NCBI GenBank assembly: GCA_020161295.1
Contig: JAIUOA010000001.1
Span: 248,001-312,000 of the forward strand
From: Bacillota bacterium
GTDB lineage: Bacteria; Bacillota; Clostridia; Peptostreptococcales; Acidaminobacteraceae
Direction of reading: 5' to 3'
Length of the DNA: 64,000 bases
The stretch's first letter is position 1, and the number at the start of each line of letters is the position of its first letter. The notes below the pieces were generated by a model that was not told where the DNA came from, ran no database searches, and was given only the letters and a program-made list of their open reading frames with translations. The position numbers and the translations under genes are program-made. Shown here one piece after another: positions 34,591 through 42,992 of the stretch.

Positions 34591-35133
34591 TTACTTAAAT
34601 TCTTCAAGCTCTTCGATGTTTTCCTTAATCGTGTGAAGGATTTTCGAAATATTAAACTCCACGCGTTTCATGACATCTTCGGCGTACTCATAGGAACCAC
34701 TGCGGATACCCTCCGCTTTACTTTCAGCTTCTTGTAAGAGCTCCTGTGCTTTCGTTCGGGCTTGTCTCATGATTTCGTGTTCGTTGATCATTTCCTTCGC
34801 TCGGTTCGTGGCATTGATGAGGATTTCCGTTTCCTTAGCTTTAGCCGTTTCAATAATGCGAAGCTCCTCATGACGCGCATTGTTCACCAGTTCATCAGCG
34901 ATGCTGGTGGCTTCTTCAAGAATCTGCGTCTTTTGAGATTTAATGAAACGCACCTGTTGATATTCATCAGGCAACAGCATATTGATATCCTTTAAAATGC
35001 TAAGTAACTCCTGTCGGTCCACCAGGATCTTTCCTGTTAAAGGTACCGTAGGCGAGGCTTCCAATTTATCTTCAAATTCTTCGAGCAGTTCTAAAACCCT
35101 CAATTCCAATTCTTGCTTTTTTGCGCCGCTCAT
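34591..35133 (-). CDS. Coiled-coil protein of unknown function
   Basis: A 180-residue, Glu/Lys/Ala-rich soluble protein, helical throughout and without membrane segment or Cys. Residues about 60-165 read as one long coiled coil of the kind seen in F-ATPase subunit b, V-ATPase subunit E/H or DivIVA-like proteins (AKAKETEILINATNRAKEMI; ARTKAQELLQEAESKAEG). Residues 25-55 (SPTVPLTGKILVDRQELLSIL) are a separate conserved-looking segment. It overlaps coaD by four bases (ATGA), and the coaD-coiled-coil arrangement is seen in other Clostridia. I do not recognise a function; a cell-division or envelope scaffold is possible. Confidence 0.8.
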   Translation of the reverse strand: MSGAKKQELELRVLELLEEFEDKLEASPTVPLTGKILVDRQELLSILKDINMLLPDEYQQVRFIKSQKTQILEEATSIADELVNNARHEELRIIETAKAKETEILINATNRAKEMINEHEIMRQARTKAQELLQEAESKAEGIRSGSYEYAEDVMKRVEFNISKILHTIKENIEELEEFK

Positions 35134-35615
35134 GATTTCCCTCCTACTTTTTGTTCGATGGCAACCCGTACATTTTCAGTTACAAAGTTGGTGATATCGC
35201 CACCTAGTGTACCCACTTCCTTTACGATGCTCGAGCTTAAATACATATATTCCGTACGCGTCATTATAAACACGGTTTCCACTTCTGGACATAGCTTTTG
35301 ATTCACACTGGCCATCTGAAACTCAGATTCAAAATCGGAAATTGCTCTTAGGCCTTTAACTAAAATTTTTGCATCGGCTTTCTTAAGGTAATCAATTAGA
35401 AGCCCTTCATGACAATCAACCGACACATTAGGGAGATTCTTAGTCGCTTCCCTTAAGAGTGCCACGCGTTCATCGACGCTAAACATCGGTCTTTTACTAC
35501 TATTGATCATTACAGCGACGATCACCTTATCAAAAAGTTTACACGACCGCTCAATGATATCCAAATGACCTAACGTCACCGGATCAAAGCTACCAGGATA
35601 TACTGCTATTCTCAT
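35130..35615 (-). CDS. coaD: Phosphopantetheine adenylyltransferase
   Basis: CoaD transfers AMP from ATP to 4'-phosphopantetheine, the penultimate step of CoA synthesis. Motifs: IAVYPGSFDPVTLGHLDII (TxGH variant of HxGH), NLPNVSVDCHEGLLIDYLKK, VKGLRAISDFESEFQMA and SSSIVKEVGTLGGDI. Length 161 is normal. It is coupled by ATGA overlaps both to rsmD upstream and to the coiled-coil gene downstream. With coaBC at 51.9-53.0 kb it covers three of the five CoA steps. Confidence 0.98.
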   Translation of the reverse strand: MRIAVYPGSFDPVTLGHLDIIERSCKLFDKVIVAVMINSSKRPMFSVDERVALLREATKNLPNVSVDCHEGLLIDYLKKADAKILVKGLRAISDFESEFQMASVNQKLCPEVETVFIMTRTEYMYLSSSIVKEVGTLGGDITNFVTENVRVAIEQKVGGKS

Positions 35616-36163
35616 TCGTTCCTCCTGAATATCGTCACACCAATTTTACCATACTTTTTAGATTTTAACGACTGAAATTCATTTGGAGGGTGGTTTATTT
35701 CATCATCGTAAGCATCGTGCTCCACGATGAGAATCCCGCCTGGTCTGAGCAGTTGGTTTTGAAGAACTGCTTCAAGGGTTTTGGTCACGTGCCCTTTTAA
35801 GTAAGGCGGGTCACACATAATGATATCAAAAGGTTCCCCGGTAAGTTTTTTCAGTCCTTCGTAGACATCCATACGAAGGATCTCTGCTCTATCCTTAAGC
35901 CGCGTTTTAGCGAGATTACTCTCTATGGCCGATAACGCCCTCGGATTCGATTCCACGAAAATCGTTTTACGCGCGCCTCTACTTAGCAGCTCAATTCCAA
36001 GCGCTCCAGATCCTGAAAACAAGTCCAGACATCTAGCGTCATAGATTTGATTTTGAATCATGGAAAAAACCGCCTCTTTGACACGATCTGTCGTAGGACG
36101 CGTTTCTAAACCTTCAATCGTTTCCAATTTAATACCACGGGCTTCACCAGAAATAACGCGCAT
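35612..36163 (-). CDS. rsmD: 16S rRNA (guanine966-N2)-methyltransferase RsmD
   Basis: RsmD methylates G966 of 16S rRNA in the P-site loop 30S intermediate. The 183-residue Rossmann methyltransferase shows MRVISGEARGIKLETIEG, TRPTTDRVKEAVFSMI, LDLFSGSGALGIELLSRGA (SAM site) and the catalytic DPPY (IIMCDPPYLKG). It overlaps coaD by four bases, the widespread rsmD-coaD pair, and lies 58 bases after recG. Confidence 0.97.
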   Translation of the reverse strand: MRVISGEARGIKLETIEGLETRPTTDRVKEAVFSMIQNQIYDARCLDLFSGSGALGIELLSRGARKTIFVESNPRALSAIESNLAKTRLKDRAEILRMDVYEGLKKLTGEPFDIIMCDPPYLKGHVTKTLEAVLQNQLLRPGGILIVEHDAYDDEINHPPNEFQSLKSKKYGKIGVTIFRRNE

Positions 36164-36221
36164 GCTTTACCACTCCAATTCTTTCAATAGATTTCTTACA
36201 TGATTTATAATCCTTATACGA

Positions 36222-38246
36222 CTATAACGTGAACCACTTTTCAAGGTTATGGTTTTGTCGATTGATCAGTTCCACGAAAACCCGGTTTCCCATGTTATAT
36301 TCTTCCAATATCAATTTAATATGCCTTTGAACCTCTTCCACCACCGATTTGTGTTTTACCAAATCCGCAAGCCTGAGTTCTGGAAGACCGTGCTGCCTCA
36401 GTCCGAAGACCTCTCCCGGCCCTCTAAGCTCCAAATCCTTCTCGGCGATTTCGAATCCACTTGCTGAATTGACCAAGGTTTCCACCCGCTTTTTAGAGGT
36501 TTGAGAAAGCTTCTCGCTTACCAGGAAGCAATAAGACTGCTCATCTCCCCTGCCAACCCTTCCTCTGAGCTGGTGTAACTGCGACAGGCCAAACCGTTCT
36601 GCATTTAAGATGATCATCATGGTTGCATTGGACACATGAATCCCGACCTCGATGACAGTGGTCGATACCAATAGTGATATTTCGCCCGATTTAAAAGCGT
36701 GCATGATCGCATCCTTATCTGCGGGTTTCATTTTACCATGAATCAAGCCGACGCGGTACGGTGCAAATTTATGTGTCATTTCAGTGGCAACCGACTCAGC
36801 TGCGTTAAGGTCAGATGCCTCTGAGGATTCGATAAGCGGACATACCACATAGGCTTGACGTCCCTCTGCTAGCTTTTCCTTTACGAAGGCTTCCATCTCA
36901 GCAACCTTTTTCGGACTGACGAAATGCGTTTTAATCGGTTTTCGTCCCGCCGGGAGTTCGTCGATGATGGAGATGTCCATATCGCCATAGATGATCAGCG
37001 AGAGCGTTCTAGGAATCGGCGTCGCCGACATGATGAGTGCATGAGGCTTCTCGGCTTTCTGAAGTGCCGTTAGGCGTTGCCTAATGCCGAAGCGATGCTG
37101 TTCATCGGCGATGACCATGCCCACTGCGGAAAAAACAACATCCTCTTGTAAAATCGCATGGGTGCCGATGATTACCTGGATGGCGCCTTCTGCAATCTCA
37201 GCTTTTAGTTTTTTCTTCTCTGAAGCCGTCATGTTGGAGGTCAGCAGGCCACACGTTAACTCAGGAAATAATTTTCTGAAGTTCTCATAGTGTTGTTCTG
37301 CCAGAAGCGTCGTCGGTGCTAAAAGAACCCCCTGCTTCTGATTAAGAACTGCCAAATAGAGCGACAGAAAGGCGATAATGGTCTTACCAGACCCCACGTC
37401 ACCTTGGATTAATCGGTTCATGGAATAACCGCACTGAACATCCTCCACGATTTCATGGAGCACCTTTTTTTGTGCAGCCGTTAGACTAAAGGGCAACGTG
37501 GCCACCTTATTCGCGAGCGCACCGTCAACTTTGAAAATCTGTGTGAGGGGTTTATGATAATTGCGTTTGATCAGGATTAATCTTAGCTGTAAAAAGAACA
37601 ATTCTTCATAGACCAGACGCTTCTTCGCTTCGGTATAATCCTCTTTTCCTTTCGGAAAATGGATGCTGTTCATAGCCGCTTCAAACGACATGAGTCCCGT
37701 CATTTTTCTTAGCGGCTCCGGTAACTGGTCTTCTAGACGGCCGGTTAAATGCCTCAGTACTTCGCGATGCAACGTGACGAGATCATGCTGTGAAATGCCC
37801 AAGGTCGCATTGTAAACAGGTACAACTGCTAAAAATGACGTGTCAGAAACCGGGGCATACTCTGGTTGCGAAATCTTAAATAGATGACCAGAACGCTCTA
37901 TTTTACCGAAAAAATAGTATTTCTGCTCCTCTTCAAAGTCGCCGACGATATATTTGGCGTTAAAAAAAAACACTTCGCCCGTCAAATAGCCATCCACCAC
38001 ATCGAGGATCAACATTTCCTTCTTAATCTTAGGAAGGTATTTCAACCGTTTTCTAACGACCTTACAAACCACCACGCCTACGGAATTGTTTTCGATATCA
38101 AACACATGCTTAACATGACGTCTGTCTACATAACGCCGCGGGTAATCATAAAGGACATCGTTAAATGTGCTCAGACCAATCTTCTTTAGTTTTTGCGCCT
38201 TTTTCTCACCAAACCCTTTAATGAGTGTAAGTGGTTGTTCGTACAT
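36222..38246 (-). CDS. recG: ATP-dependent DNA helicase RecG
   Basis: RecG regresses stalled replication forks and moves branched DNA. At 674 residues it is full length: an N-terminal wedge domain with the OB fold (about 1-200), then helicase motifs RLIQGDVGSGKTIIAFLSL, APTTLLAEQHY, IGTHAILQ, IADEQHRFGIRQR (DEQH box), MSATPIPRTL, LVSTTVIEVGIHVSNATMMII and LHQLRGRVGRGDEQSYC. GAGGT site. A strong hairpin lies between it and the fakA-like gene upstream, so it may be read through or have an unseen promoter. Confidence 0.98.
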   Translation of the reverse strand: MYEQPLTLIKGFGEKKAQKLKKIGLSTFNDVLYDYPRRYVDRRHVKHVFDIENNSVGVVVCKVVRKRLKYLPKIKKEMLILDVVDGYLTGEVFFFNAKYIVGDFEEEQKYYFFGKIERSGHLFKISQPEYAPVSDTSFLAVVPVYNATLGISQHDLVTLHREVLRHLTGRLEDQLPEPLRKMTGLMSFEAAMNSIHFPKGKEDYTEAKKRLVYEELFFLQLRLILIKRNYHKPLTQIFKVDGALANKVATLPFSLTAAQKKVLHEIVEDVQCGYSMNRLIQGDVGSGKTIIAFLSLYLAVLNQKQGVLLAPTTLLAEQHYENFRKLFPELTCGLLTSNMTASEKKKLKAEIAEGAIQVIIGTHAILQEDVVFSAVGMVIADEQHRFGIRQRLTALQKAEKPHALIMSATPIPRTLSLIIYGDMDISIIDELPAGRKPIKTHFVSPKKVAEMEAFVKEKLAEGRQAYVVCPLIESSEASDLNAAESVATEMTHKFAPYRVGLIHGKMKPADKDAIMHAFKSGEISLLVSTTVIEVGIHVSNATMMIILNAERFGLSQLHQLRGRVGRGDEQSYCFLVSEKLSQTSKKRVETLVNSASGFEIAEKDLELRGPGEVFGLRQHGLPELRLADLVKHKSVVEEVQRHIKLILEEYNMGNRVFVELINRQNHNLEKWFTL

Positions 38247-38268
38247 CGCTGGACCTCTTCGTTTAATT

Positions 38269-38312
38269 TAAAAAGGGCAAGCTTACAAATGGGTATTTGC
38301 AGGTCTTGCCCT
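38269..38312 (-). terminator. Rho-independent terminator after the fakA-like gene
   Basis: Minus strand AAGGGCAAG...CTTGCCCTT outer stem with an inner TGCAAAT/ATTTGTA stem, followed by TTAAATT and preceded by a partial overlap with the stop region. The T-run is short but the stem is long. Confidence 0.8.
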
Positions 38313-38317
38313 TCGCT

Positions 38318-39973
38318 TTATTCGATAGAAAATACGTAATAATAGATTGGCTGTCCACCACTGTACGTATCGATTTCCAAATCTGGATAGTGTTCACCGA
38401 TCATGGCGACCACAGCAGCGGCATCCGCTTCATTTACATCGGCGCCATAGTAGACGGATAAGATGCTGGACTCATCATCAATGGTGTTTTTAATCGCTTC
38501 TAAAATCACTTCGTCGATGGCTTTACCCACACCTTTGATTTCGCCATCAGAAACGGCCAAATAGTCGTCCTTTTCGATTTCGAGATCGTTAAAGGTGGTG
38601 TTGCGCACCGAATACGTGATTTGAATCGTTTTAACGGTGGCGAGACTCGCTGTCATGGCTTCAAAGTTTTCCTCAGGCGTTTGATCCCTGTCGAAGCTCA
38701 GCATCGCTGTGATGCATTGGGGGATCGTCTTCGTCGGAATGACATAGACATCTTTATCGGAAAGTTCCTTCGCTTGATTTGCAGCCATGATAATGTTGCT
38801 GTTATTCGGGAAAAGGAAAATATGCTGCGATGGACACTGTTCGATTTCCTTAAGGAAATCCTCCGTGCTTGGGTTCATGGTTTGACCACCCGCGATGTTA
38901 CCGTGGATTCCCAGATCCTTGAAAATGCTGACGAAACCTTCACCCATGGCCACGCCGATAAAGCCATAATCCTCTTCGTAAGGAATATCCTCTTTATCGA
39001 CTTCTGTAGTCATCGTAGTGTTCGTCTCGCCGTGAGCGCCTTCAATAATCGTACTGTGTTGATCCTTCATATTTTCGATTTTTACTTTTTTAAGAGAACC
39101 ATGCTTTAATGCTTCTTCTAAAGCAATGCCCGGGTTATTGGTATGAACATGCACCTTGATCAGGTCATCGTCTTGAACAAACACAAGGCTGTCGCCCATT
39201 TTTTCGATGATCGCTTGAAGCGCAGCACCATCCATATTCGGACCTTCTATAATAAACTCTGTACAGTATGCAAATTCGATATCTTCTGTGCTCATAAAGT
39301 TCTGGGCAGGCTCAGATTTCGTTTCGGTCACTTTAAGTGATTCAAAATCCGATTCGATGCCTTCCATGGCATCCAGACACCCCTTAAGAATGTGAAGTAG
39401 CCCTTTTCCACCCGCATCTACGACACCTGCTTGCTTTAAGACAGGGAGATATTCTGGTGTTTTTTCCAAGGTCTCTTCGCCGCGTTTTATTAGCAGCTTC
39501 ATTAACTCAATCGTGTCCAGATCTTCATGCGCATATTCCATGCCTTTATCGGCAATTTTTCTGATGACGGTTAAAATCGTCCCTTCCACAGGCTTTAAAA
39601 CAGCGCTGTAAGCGGTATCTGCAGCGTCCTTAAACGCGATACAAAGGTCAACTGAAGTCAGTTCGGTTTTACCCTTACAGCCCTTAGCGAAGCCTCTGAA
39701 AATCTGCGATAAAATAACGCCTGAATTTCCTCTAGCGCCCATCAATGAACCTTTTGATATCGATTTTGAAACCTCTTCAACCGAATCGAAGACTTGCTTT
39801 GATAAGCCTTCTACCGCTGAATTCATGGTAAGTGACATGTTCGTACCTGTGTCGCCATCAGGTACTGGGAAGACGTTTAACGCATCCACCGTCGCCTTAT
39901 TCTTATTTAGCTCAAATGTGCCTTGCTTAAACATTTTGGCAAGCAATTCAGCATTTATGGTTTTTAATTCCAC
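38318..39973 (-). CDS. DAK2-domain fatty acid kinase-like protein (YloV/FakA)
   Basis: A 551-residue soluble protein. The N-terminal DAK2/DhaL-like nucleotide domain shows NVFPVPDGDTGTNMSLTM (Mg-ATP ligands) and GARGNSGVILSQIFRGFAKG, then GVVDAGGKGLLHILKG. The middle domain (about 225-330) and the C-terminal DegV-like fold (VAMGEGFVSIFKDLGIHGNIAGGQTMNPSTEDFLK in outline) complete the FakA architecture. In S. aureus FakA phosphorylates fatty acids presented by FakB. No fakB is nearby. GTG start at 39973 after AAGGAGG, 15 bases after yloU; the yloU-yloV pair is near-universal in Firmicutes. Confidence 0.9.
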   Translation of the reverse strand: MELKTINAELLAKMFKQGTFELNKNKATVDALNVFPVPDGDTGTNMSLTMNSAVEGLSKQVFDSVEEVSKSISKGSLMGARGNSGVILSQIFRGFAKGCKGKTELTSVDLCIAFKDAADTAYSAVLKPVEGTILTVIRKIADKGMEYAHEDLDTIELMKLLIKRGEETLEKTPEYLPVLKQAGVVDAGGKGLLHILKGCLDAMEGIESDFESLKVTETKSEPAQNFMSTEDIEFAYCTEFIIEGPNMDGAALQAIIEKMGDSLVFVQDDDLIKVHVHTNNPGIALEEALKHGSLKKVKIENMKDQHSTIIEGAHGETNTTMTTEVDKEDIPYEEDYGFIGVAMGEGFVSIFKDLGIHGNIAGGQTMNPSTEDFLKEIEQCPSQHIFLFPNNSNIIMAANQAKELSDKDVYVIPTKTIPQCITAMLSFDRDQTPEENFEAMTASLATVKTIQITYSVRNTTFNDLEIEKDDYLAVSDGEIKGVGKAIDEVILEAIKNTIDDESSILSVYYGADVNEADAAAVVAMIGEHYPDLEIDTYSGGQPIYYYVFSIE

Positions 39974-39988
39974 TTGTCTTCCTCCTTG

Positions 39989-40345
39989 TTACTCCTGAAC
40001 TTTAACGCCTTCAATGTTTAAGTTAACTTCAATAACATTTAAGCCGGTCTGCATTTCTACATTATACTTCACTTTTTCGATGATGTTCTCAGCCACGACT
40101 GAGAGCTTCGTTCCAAACTGCACGATGACGAAGAGATTGATTCTGACGCCATTCTCCTCTACCATAACTTCAACGCCTTTTGAAAGATGCTCGCCCTTGA
40201 GAATTTTCGCGAGGCCACTCTTCGCTGATTTATAGGTCATCCCAACAAGACCATAGCACTCCATCGCAGATACCGCTGCAATGGTGGCAATGACTTCGGA
40301 TTTGATATGGATGTCGCCAATTTCACTATTTATCTTTATGGACAT
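39989..40345 (-). CDS. Asp23/Gls24 family protein (YloU)
   Basis: A 118-residue Asp23 domain protein: NSEIGDIHIKSEVIATIAAVSAMECYGLVGM, then VEVMVEENGVRINLFVIVQFGTKLSVVAENI, quoted in part. Members are linked to envelope stress and to alkaline shock in staphylococci, and are encoded beside yloV. It is the first gene of its unit, with a sigma-A promoter (40387-40415) and a GGAGG site, diverging from rpmB. Confidence 0.94.
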   Translation of the reverse strand: MSIKINSEIGDIHIKSEVIATIAAVSAMECYGLVGMTYKSAKSGLAKILKGEHLSKGVEVMVEENGVRINLFVIVQFGTKLSVVAENIIEKVKYNVEMQTGLNVIEVNLNIEGVKVQE

Positions 40346-40386
40346 TATTCTCCTCCTTTATTTCATAAGCATACCATGTTAGTATT

Positions 40387-40415
40387 ATTTTAAAGGAATC
40401 AGGGGCCAATATCAA
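40387..40415 (-). promoter_or_regulatory. Sigma-A promoter of yloU-fakA-like
   Basis: Minus strand TTGATA (40410-40415), 17 bases, TAAAAT (40387-40392), about 40 bases before the yloU start. Confidence 0.78.
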
Positions 40416-40476
40416 GTTAATAAGCGTTGTTAAGGGTAATAATTACAAAAAATACACACCCAAAACGATTTTTTGC

Positions 40477-40505
40477 TTGAATTCAGAGGGCTACTCTGTT
40501 AAAAT
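40477..40505 (+). promoter_or_regulatory. Sigma-A promoter of rpmB
   Basis: TTGAAT (40477-40482), 17 bases, TAAAAT (40500-40505), about 45 bases before rpmB. The spacer contains the small palindrome AGAG-GGCTA-CTCT. It is divergent from, and about 60 bases away from, the yloU promoter. Confidence 0.78.
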
Positions 40506-40550
40506 AAGTTTGTTATGTTACGAGTCATTCACTCGAAGGAGGTGTAATAA

Positions 40551-40742
40551 ATGGGAAGATCTTGCGAAATTTGTGGTAAAGGTAAAATTTCAGGTAACAC
40601 TGTCAGCCACGCAAACAACCATAATAGAAGAACTTGGTCACCAAACCTTAGAAGTGTTAAAGCTTCAGTAAACGGTGGAACTAAGAGAATCAAAGTTTGC
40701 AGCAGATGTTTACGTTCAGGTAAAGTCGAAAGAGCTGTTTAA
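40551..40742 (+). CDS. rpmB: Ribosomal protein bL28
   Basis: The 63-residue bL28 begins MGRSCEICGKGKISGNTVSH and ends KVCSRCLRSGKVERAV. Two Cys pairs (CEIC, CSRC) mark the zinc-binding form. AAGGAGGTG precedes the ATG by the ideal distance. It is monocistronic, between its own promoter and a strong terminator. In B. subtilis spoVM lies beside it; the 54 bases to thiN here have no spoVM-like frame. Confidence 0.97.
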   Translation: MGRSCEICGKGKISGNTVSHANNHNRRTWSPNLRSVKASVNGGTKRIKVCSRCLRSGKVERAV

Positions 40743-40754
40743 CACATTAAAATT

Positions 40755-40790
40755 AGGTCATGCGAGAGCATGACCTTTTTTTATTTTTTG
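40755..40790 (+). terminator. Rho-independent terminator after rpmB
   Basis: GGTCATGC-GAGA-GCATGACC followed by TTTTTTTATTTTTT: a perfect eight-base stem with a tetraloop and a long T-run, 13 bases after the rpmB stop codon. It lies between converging rpmB and thiN. Confidence 0.95.
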
Positions 40791-40796
40791 ATTGCT

Positions 40797-41453
40797 TCAA
40801 TCCTTAGAAAATATGAGTAGCCCTTCTCCGCGGTCGACCTGTATGGTCCCCTTTTTAGAAACGAGTTCGTTACTGACACCCAAGGTCTGCGCAGGTGAAA
40901 TCACAGCTGAAGCAAGTGGGTACTTGAACCCTGTTAAGGTAACCCCCTCCAGTGTTTTCTCCATGGGAATAAGGGACACATAATCGCCGGCAACCTCATC
41001 TAGATTTATTTCTCGATTAAACGGCGCCTTAAATGGCCAAATGATGTTTTGTTCATCGACGAGAACGGCTTTACGGAAGTGTCCTGCTAAAAACAAGACA
41101 CTTAATGCGTGATCCAATCTCCCGCCAGTTCCCCCGATGACGATGGCTTCATCAATATCGGTCTCATTTACATAGTCAAATGCCAACTCTGCATCGGTCA
41201 TGTCCTTTTCAGCGGGAAACGTCAACACTTTCGCCTTAGGCCAAAGAGACTCAAAAGGCGAAACACGCACTACTGAATCAAAATCCCCTAGGATTAGGTC
41301 TGCCGACAGATTTAGCCTAGATAAGAGCTTACAGCCACCATCGACGCCAACCACGAGATCAAAGGTTAACATCGGTTCGAGTCTGAGCAATTGACTTCTT
41401 ACTCTCTCAACTGAATCCACATGACCACTTAACGAAATCAGAGCGCGTCTCAT
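40797..41453 (-). CDS. thiN: Thiamine pyrophosphokinase
   Basis: This enzyme converts thiamine and ATP to thiamine diphosphate. The 218-residue protein carries DLVVGVDGGCKLLSRLNLSADLILGDFDSV (key Asp residues in GDGG/GDFDS type motifs) and EKDMTDAELAFDYV, then IVIGGTGGRLDHALSVLFL with the RxDH motif. The C-terminal beta domain (GVTLTGFKYPLASAVI) binds thiamine. It overlaps rpe by four bases (ATGA) in the conserved rsgA-rpe-thiN run. Confidence 0.96.
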   Translation of the reverse strand: MRRALISLSGHVDSVERVRSQLLRLEPMLTFDLVVGVDGGCKLLSRLNLSADLILGDFDSVVRVSPFESLWPKAKVLTFPAEKDMTDAELAFDYVNETDIDEAIVIGGTGGRLDHALSVLFLAGHFRKAVLVDEQNIIWPFKAPFNREINLDEVAGDYVSLIPMEKTLEGVTLTGFKYPLASAVISPAQTLGVSNELVSKKGTIQVDRGEGLLIFSKD

Positions 41454-42100
41454 AACTGTGCTCTAAATGCTTTGACCGTTTCAGCGATATCTGGGGTATT
41501 GAAAATCGCCGATCCAGCAACGACGATATCTGCCCCTGCTTCAGCGATTAATCTAACATTTTGCAGGTTAACGCCACCATCTACCTGGATATCACAAGTT
41601 AATCCTCTTTTGAGAATCATTTGCTTTAGCCTTCTAATTTTATCTGTCGTCGCCTCGATATAGCTTTGACCGCCAAATCCCGGATTTACAGACATCAATA
41701 AAACCATGTCAAGCTCCGGTAAAATTTCTTCGATGCTGGTAAGCGGCGTTCCAGGATTAAGTGTTACACCCGCTTTTACGCCATAACTTTTGATGTGTTG
41801 GATGGTACGATGGATATGTGTACAGGCTTCTATGTGGACATTGACGAGATCAGCCCCAGCATCAACAAAGTCCTTGATGTATTGGTCAGGATTTTCAATC
41901 ATCAGATGAACATCCATAAACAATCCTGTCTTTCCCTTTAATGCCTTTAGAACGGGTGCACCAAACGAAATGTTCGGAACGAAATGGCCATCCATCACAT
42001 CCACGTGCAAATATTCCACACCTGCCGCTTCAACTTCCTTGACATGCTCAAGCAACCTTGAAAAATCTGCGGAAAGTATTGAAGGTGCTAATTTTACCAT
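41450..42100 (-). CDS. rpe: Ribulose-phosphate 3-epimerase
   Basis: Rpe interconverts ribulose 5-phosphate and xylulose 5-phosphate in the pentose phosphate pathway. It is a 216-residue TIM barrel with LAPSILSADFSRLLEHVKEVE, EYLHVDVMDGHFVPNISFG (metal ligands), MDVHLMIENPDQYI, VLLMSVNPGFGGQSYIE and DIQVDGGVN. It overlaps the rsgA stop by seven bases; the sequence ATGGTAA serves both. Confidence 0.98.
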   Translation of the reverse strand: MVKLAPSILSADFSRLLEHVKEVEAAGVEYLHVDVMDGHFVPNISFGAPVLKALKGKTGLFMDVHLMIENPDQYIKDFVDAGADLVNVHIEACTHIHRTIQHIKSYGVKAGVTLNPGTPLTSIEEILPELDMVLLMSVNPGFGGQSYIEATTDKIRRLKQMILKRGLTCDIQVDGGVNLQNVRLIAEAGADIVVAGSAIFNTPDIAETVKAFRAQL

Positions 42101-42981
42101 TTTTTAGTCCTCCTACGCTGTTCGATAATTTCCTTTTGAATATACAAGTACGCGTCATAGCGTTCGATGGGAATTTTACGATTTGAAAGCGCCTCTTTGA
42201 CGTGACACCCCGGTTCATTTTGATGCTGACAGTTATCAAATCGACAGTTCTGCGCAAACGCTCTGAACTCTGGAAAGTAATCCCCCAGTTGTTCAGGTTC
42301 AATCTCGCTGACAGACAGGGATGTAAAGCCCGGGGTATCCACGATCATACCGCCACCAGTGATTTCGAAGAGCTCAGAGTGACGTGTCGTATGCTTTCCA
42401 CGTTTTATCTTCTCGCTGAGTTCTCCAATCTCCACGGCATAATCTTCAATTGCATTTAGTAGGGACGACTTCCCCACTCCCGAAGGCCCAGAGAAGACAT
42501 TTATTTTATTCGACATGAGTGCAACCAGATCATCCACGCCTTCTCGTGTGAGTGCACAGGTTTTAACCACGTCATATCCCGCATTCTGGTAGATTTTCTG
42601 ATATTTTTCAAAATCAAAGGACACGTCTAGATCTGCCTTATTAAAGCAAAGAATCACTTTTAAGCCCGCATGCTCTGCCAGAACGATCATTTTATCCAGC
42701 AAAGTGACATTAGGCAAGGGGTTCTTAATGGAAAAGACAATGATGGCTTGATCTACATTGGCTACAGTAGGCCTAATGAGTTCGTTCTTTCTAGGGTGTA
42801 TCGCCTCGATGACGCCGAGCTTTTGTGATTCGTCATAAATGGAAATGGACACATGGTCGCCAACCATTGGTACGACTTTATCATTCTTAAACTTTCCTCT
42901 CGCCTTGCATTCATAAAGCACGTGGTCACTCATGACGTAGTAGAATCCACCTATTCCCTTAAAAATAATCCCTTCAGCCAT
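42094..42981 (-). CDS. rsgA: Small ribosomal subunit biogenesis GTPase RsgA
   Basis: RsgA is a checkpoint GTPase for 30S maturation. The permuted motif order is visible: G4 (LCFNKADLD), G1 (NVFSGPSGVGKSSLLNAI), TTRHSELFEI and G3 (VDTPGFTSL). The C-terminal zinc knuckle is CRFDNCQHQNEPGCHVKEAL. An N-terminal OB fold precedes it. I use ATG 42981 (295 residues) rather than the adjoining TTG 42984, since GGAGG then has better spacing. It lies twelve bases after prkC, as in most Firmicutes; PrkC phosphorylates RsgA in B. subtilis. Confidence 0.97.
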   Translation of the reverse strand: MAEGIIFKGIGGFYYVMSDHVLYECKARGKFKNDKVVPMVGDHVSISIYDESQKLGVIEAIHPRKNELIRPTVANVDQAIIVFSIKNPLPNVTLLDKMIVLAEHAGLKVILCFNKADLDVSFDFEKYQKIYQNAGYDVVKTCALTREGVDDLVALMSNKINVFSGPSGVGKSSLLNAIEDYAVEIGELSEKIKRGKHTTRHSELFEITGGGMIVDTPGFTSLSVSEIEPEQLGDYFPEFRAFAQNCRFDNCQHQNEPGCHVKEALSNRKIPIERYDAYLYIQKEIIEQRRRTKKW

Positions 42982-42992
42982 CAACCCTCCTA

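Noticed and set aside
40743..40796. Possible spoVM between rpmB and thiN
   Set aside because: The gap is 54 bases and largely taken by the terminator; no 26-codon frame fits.
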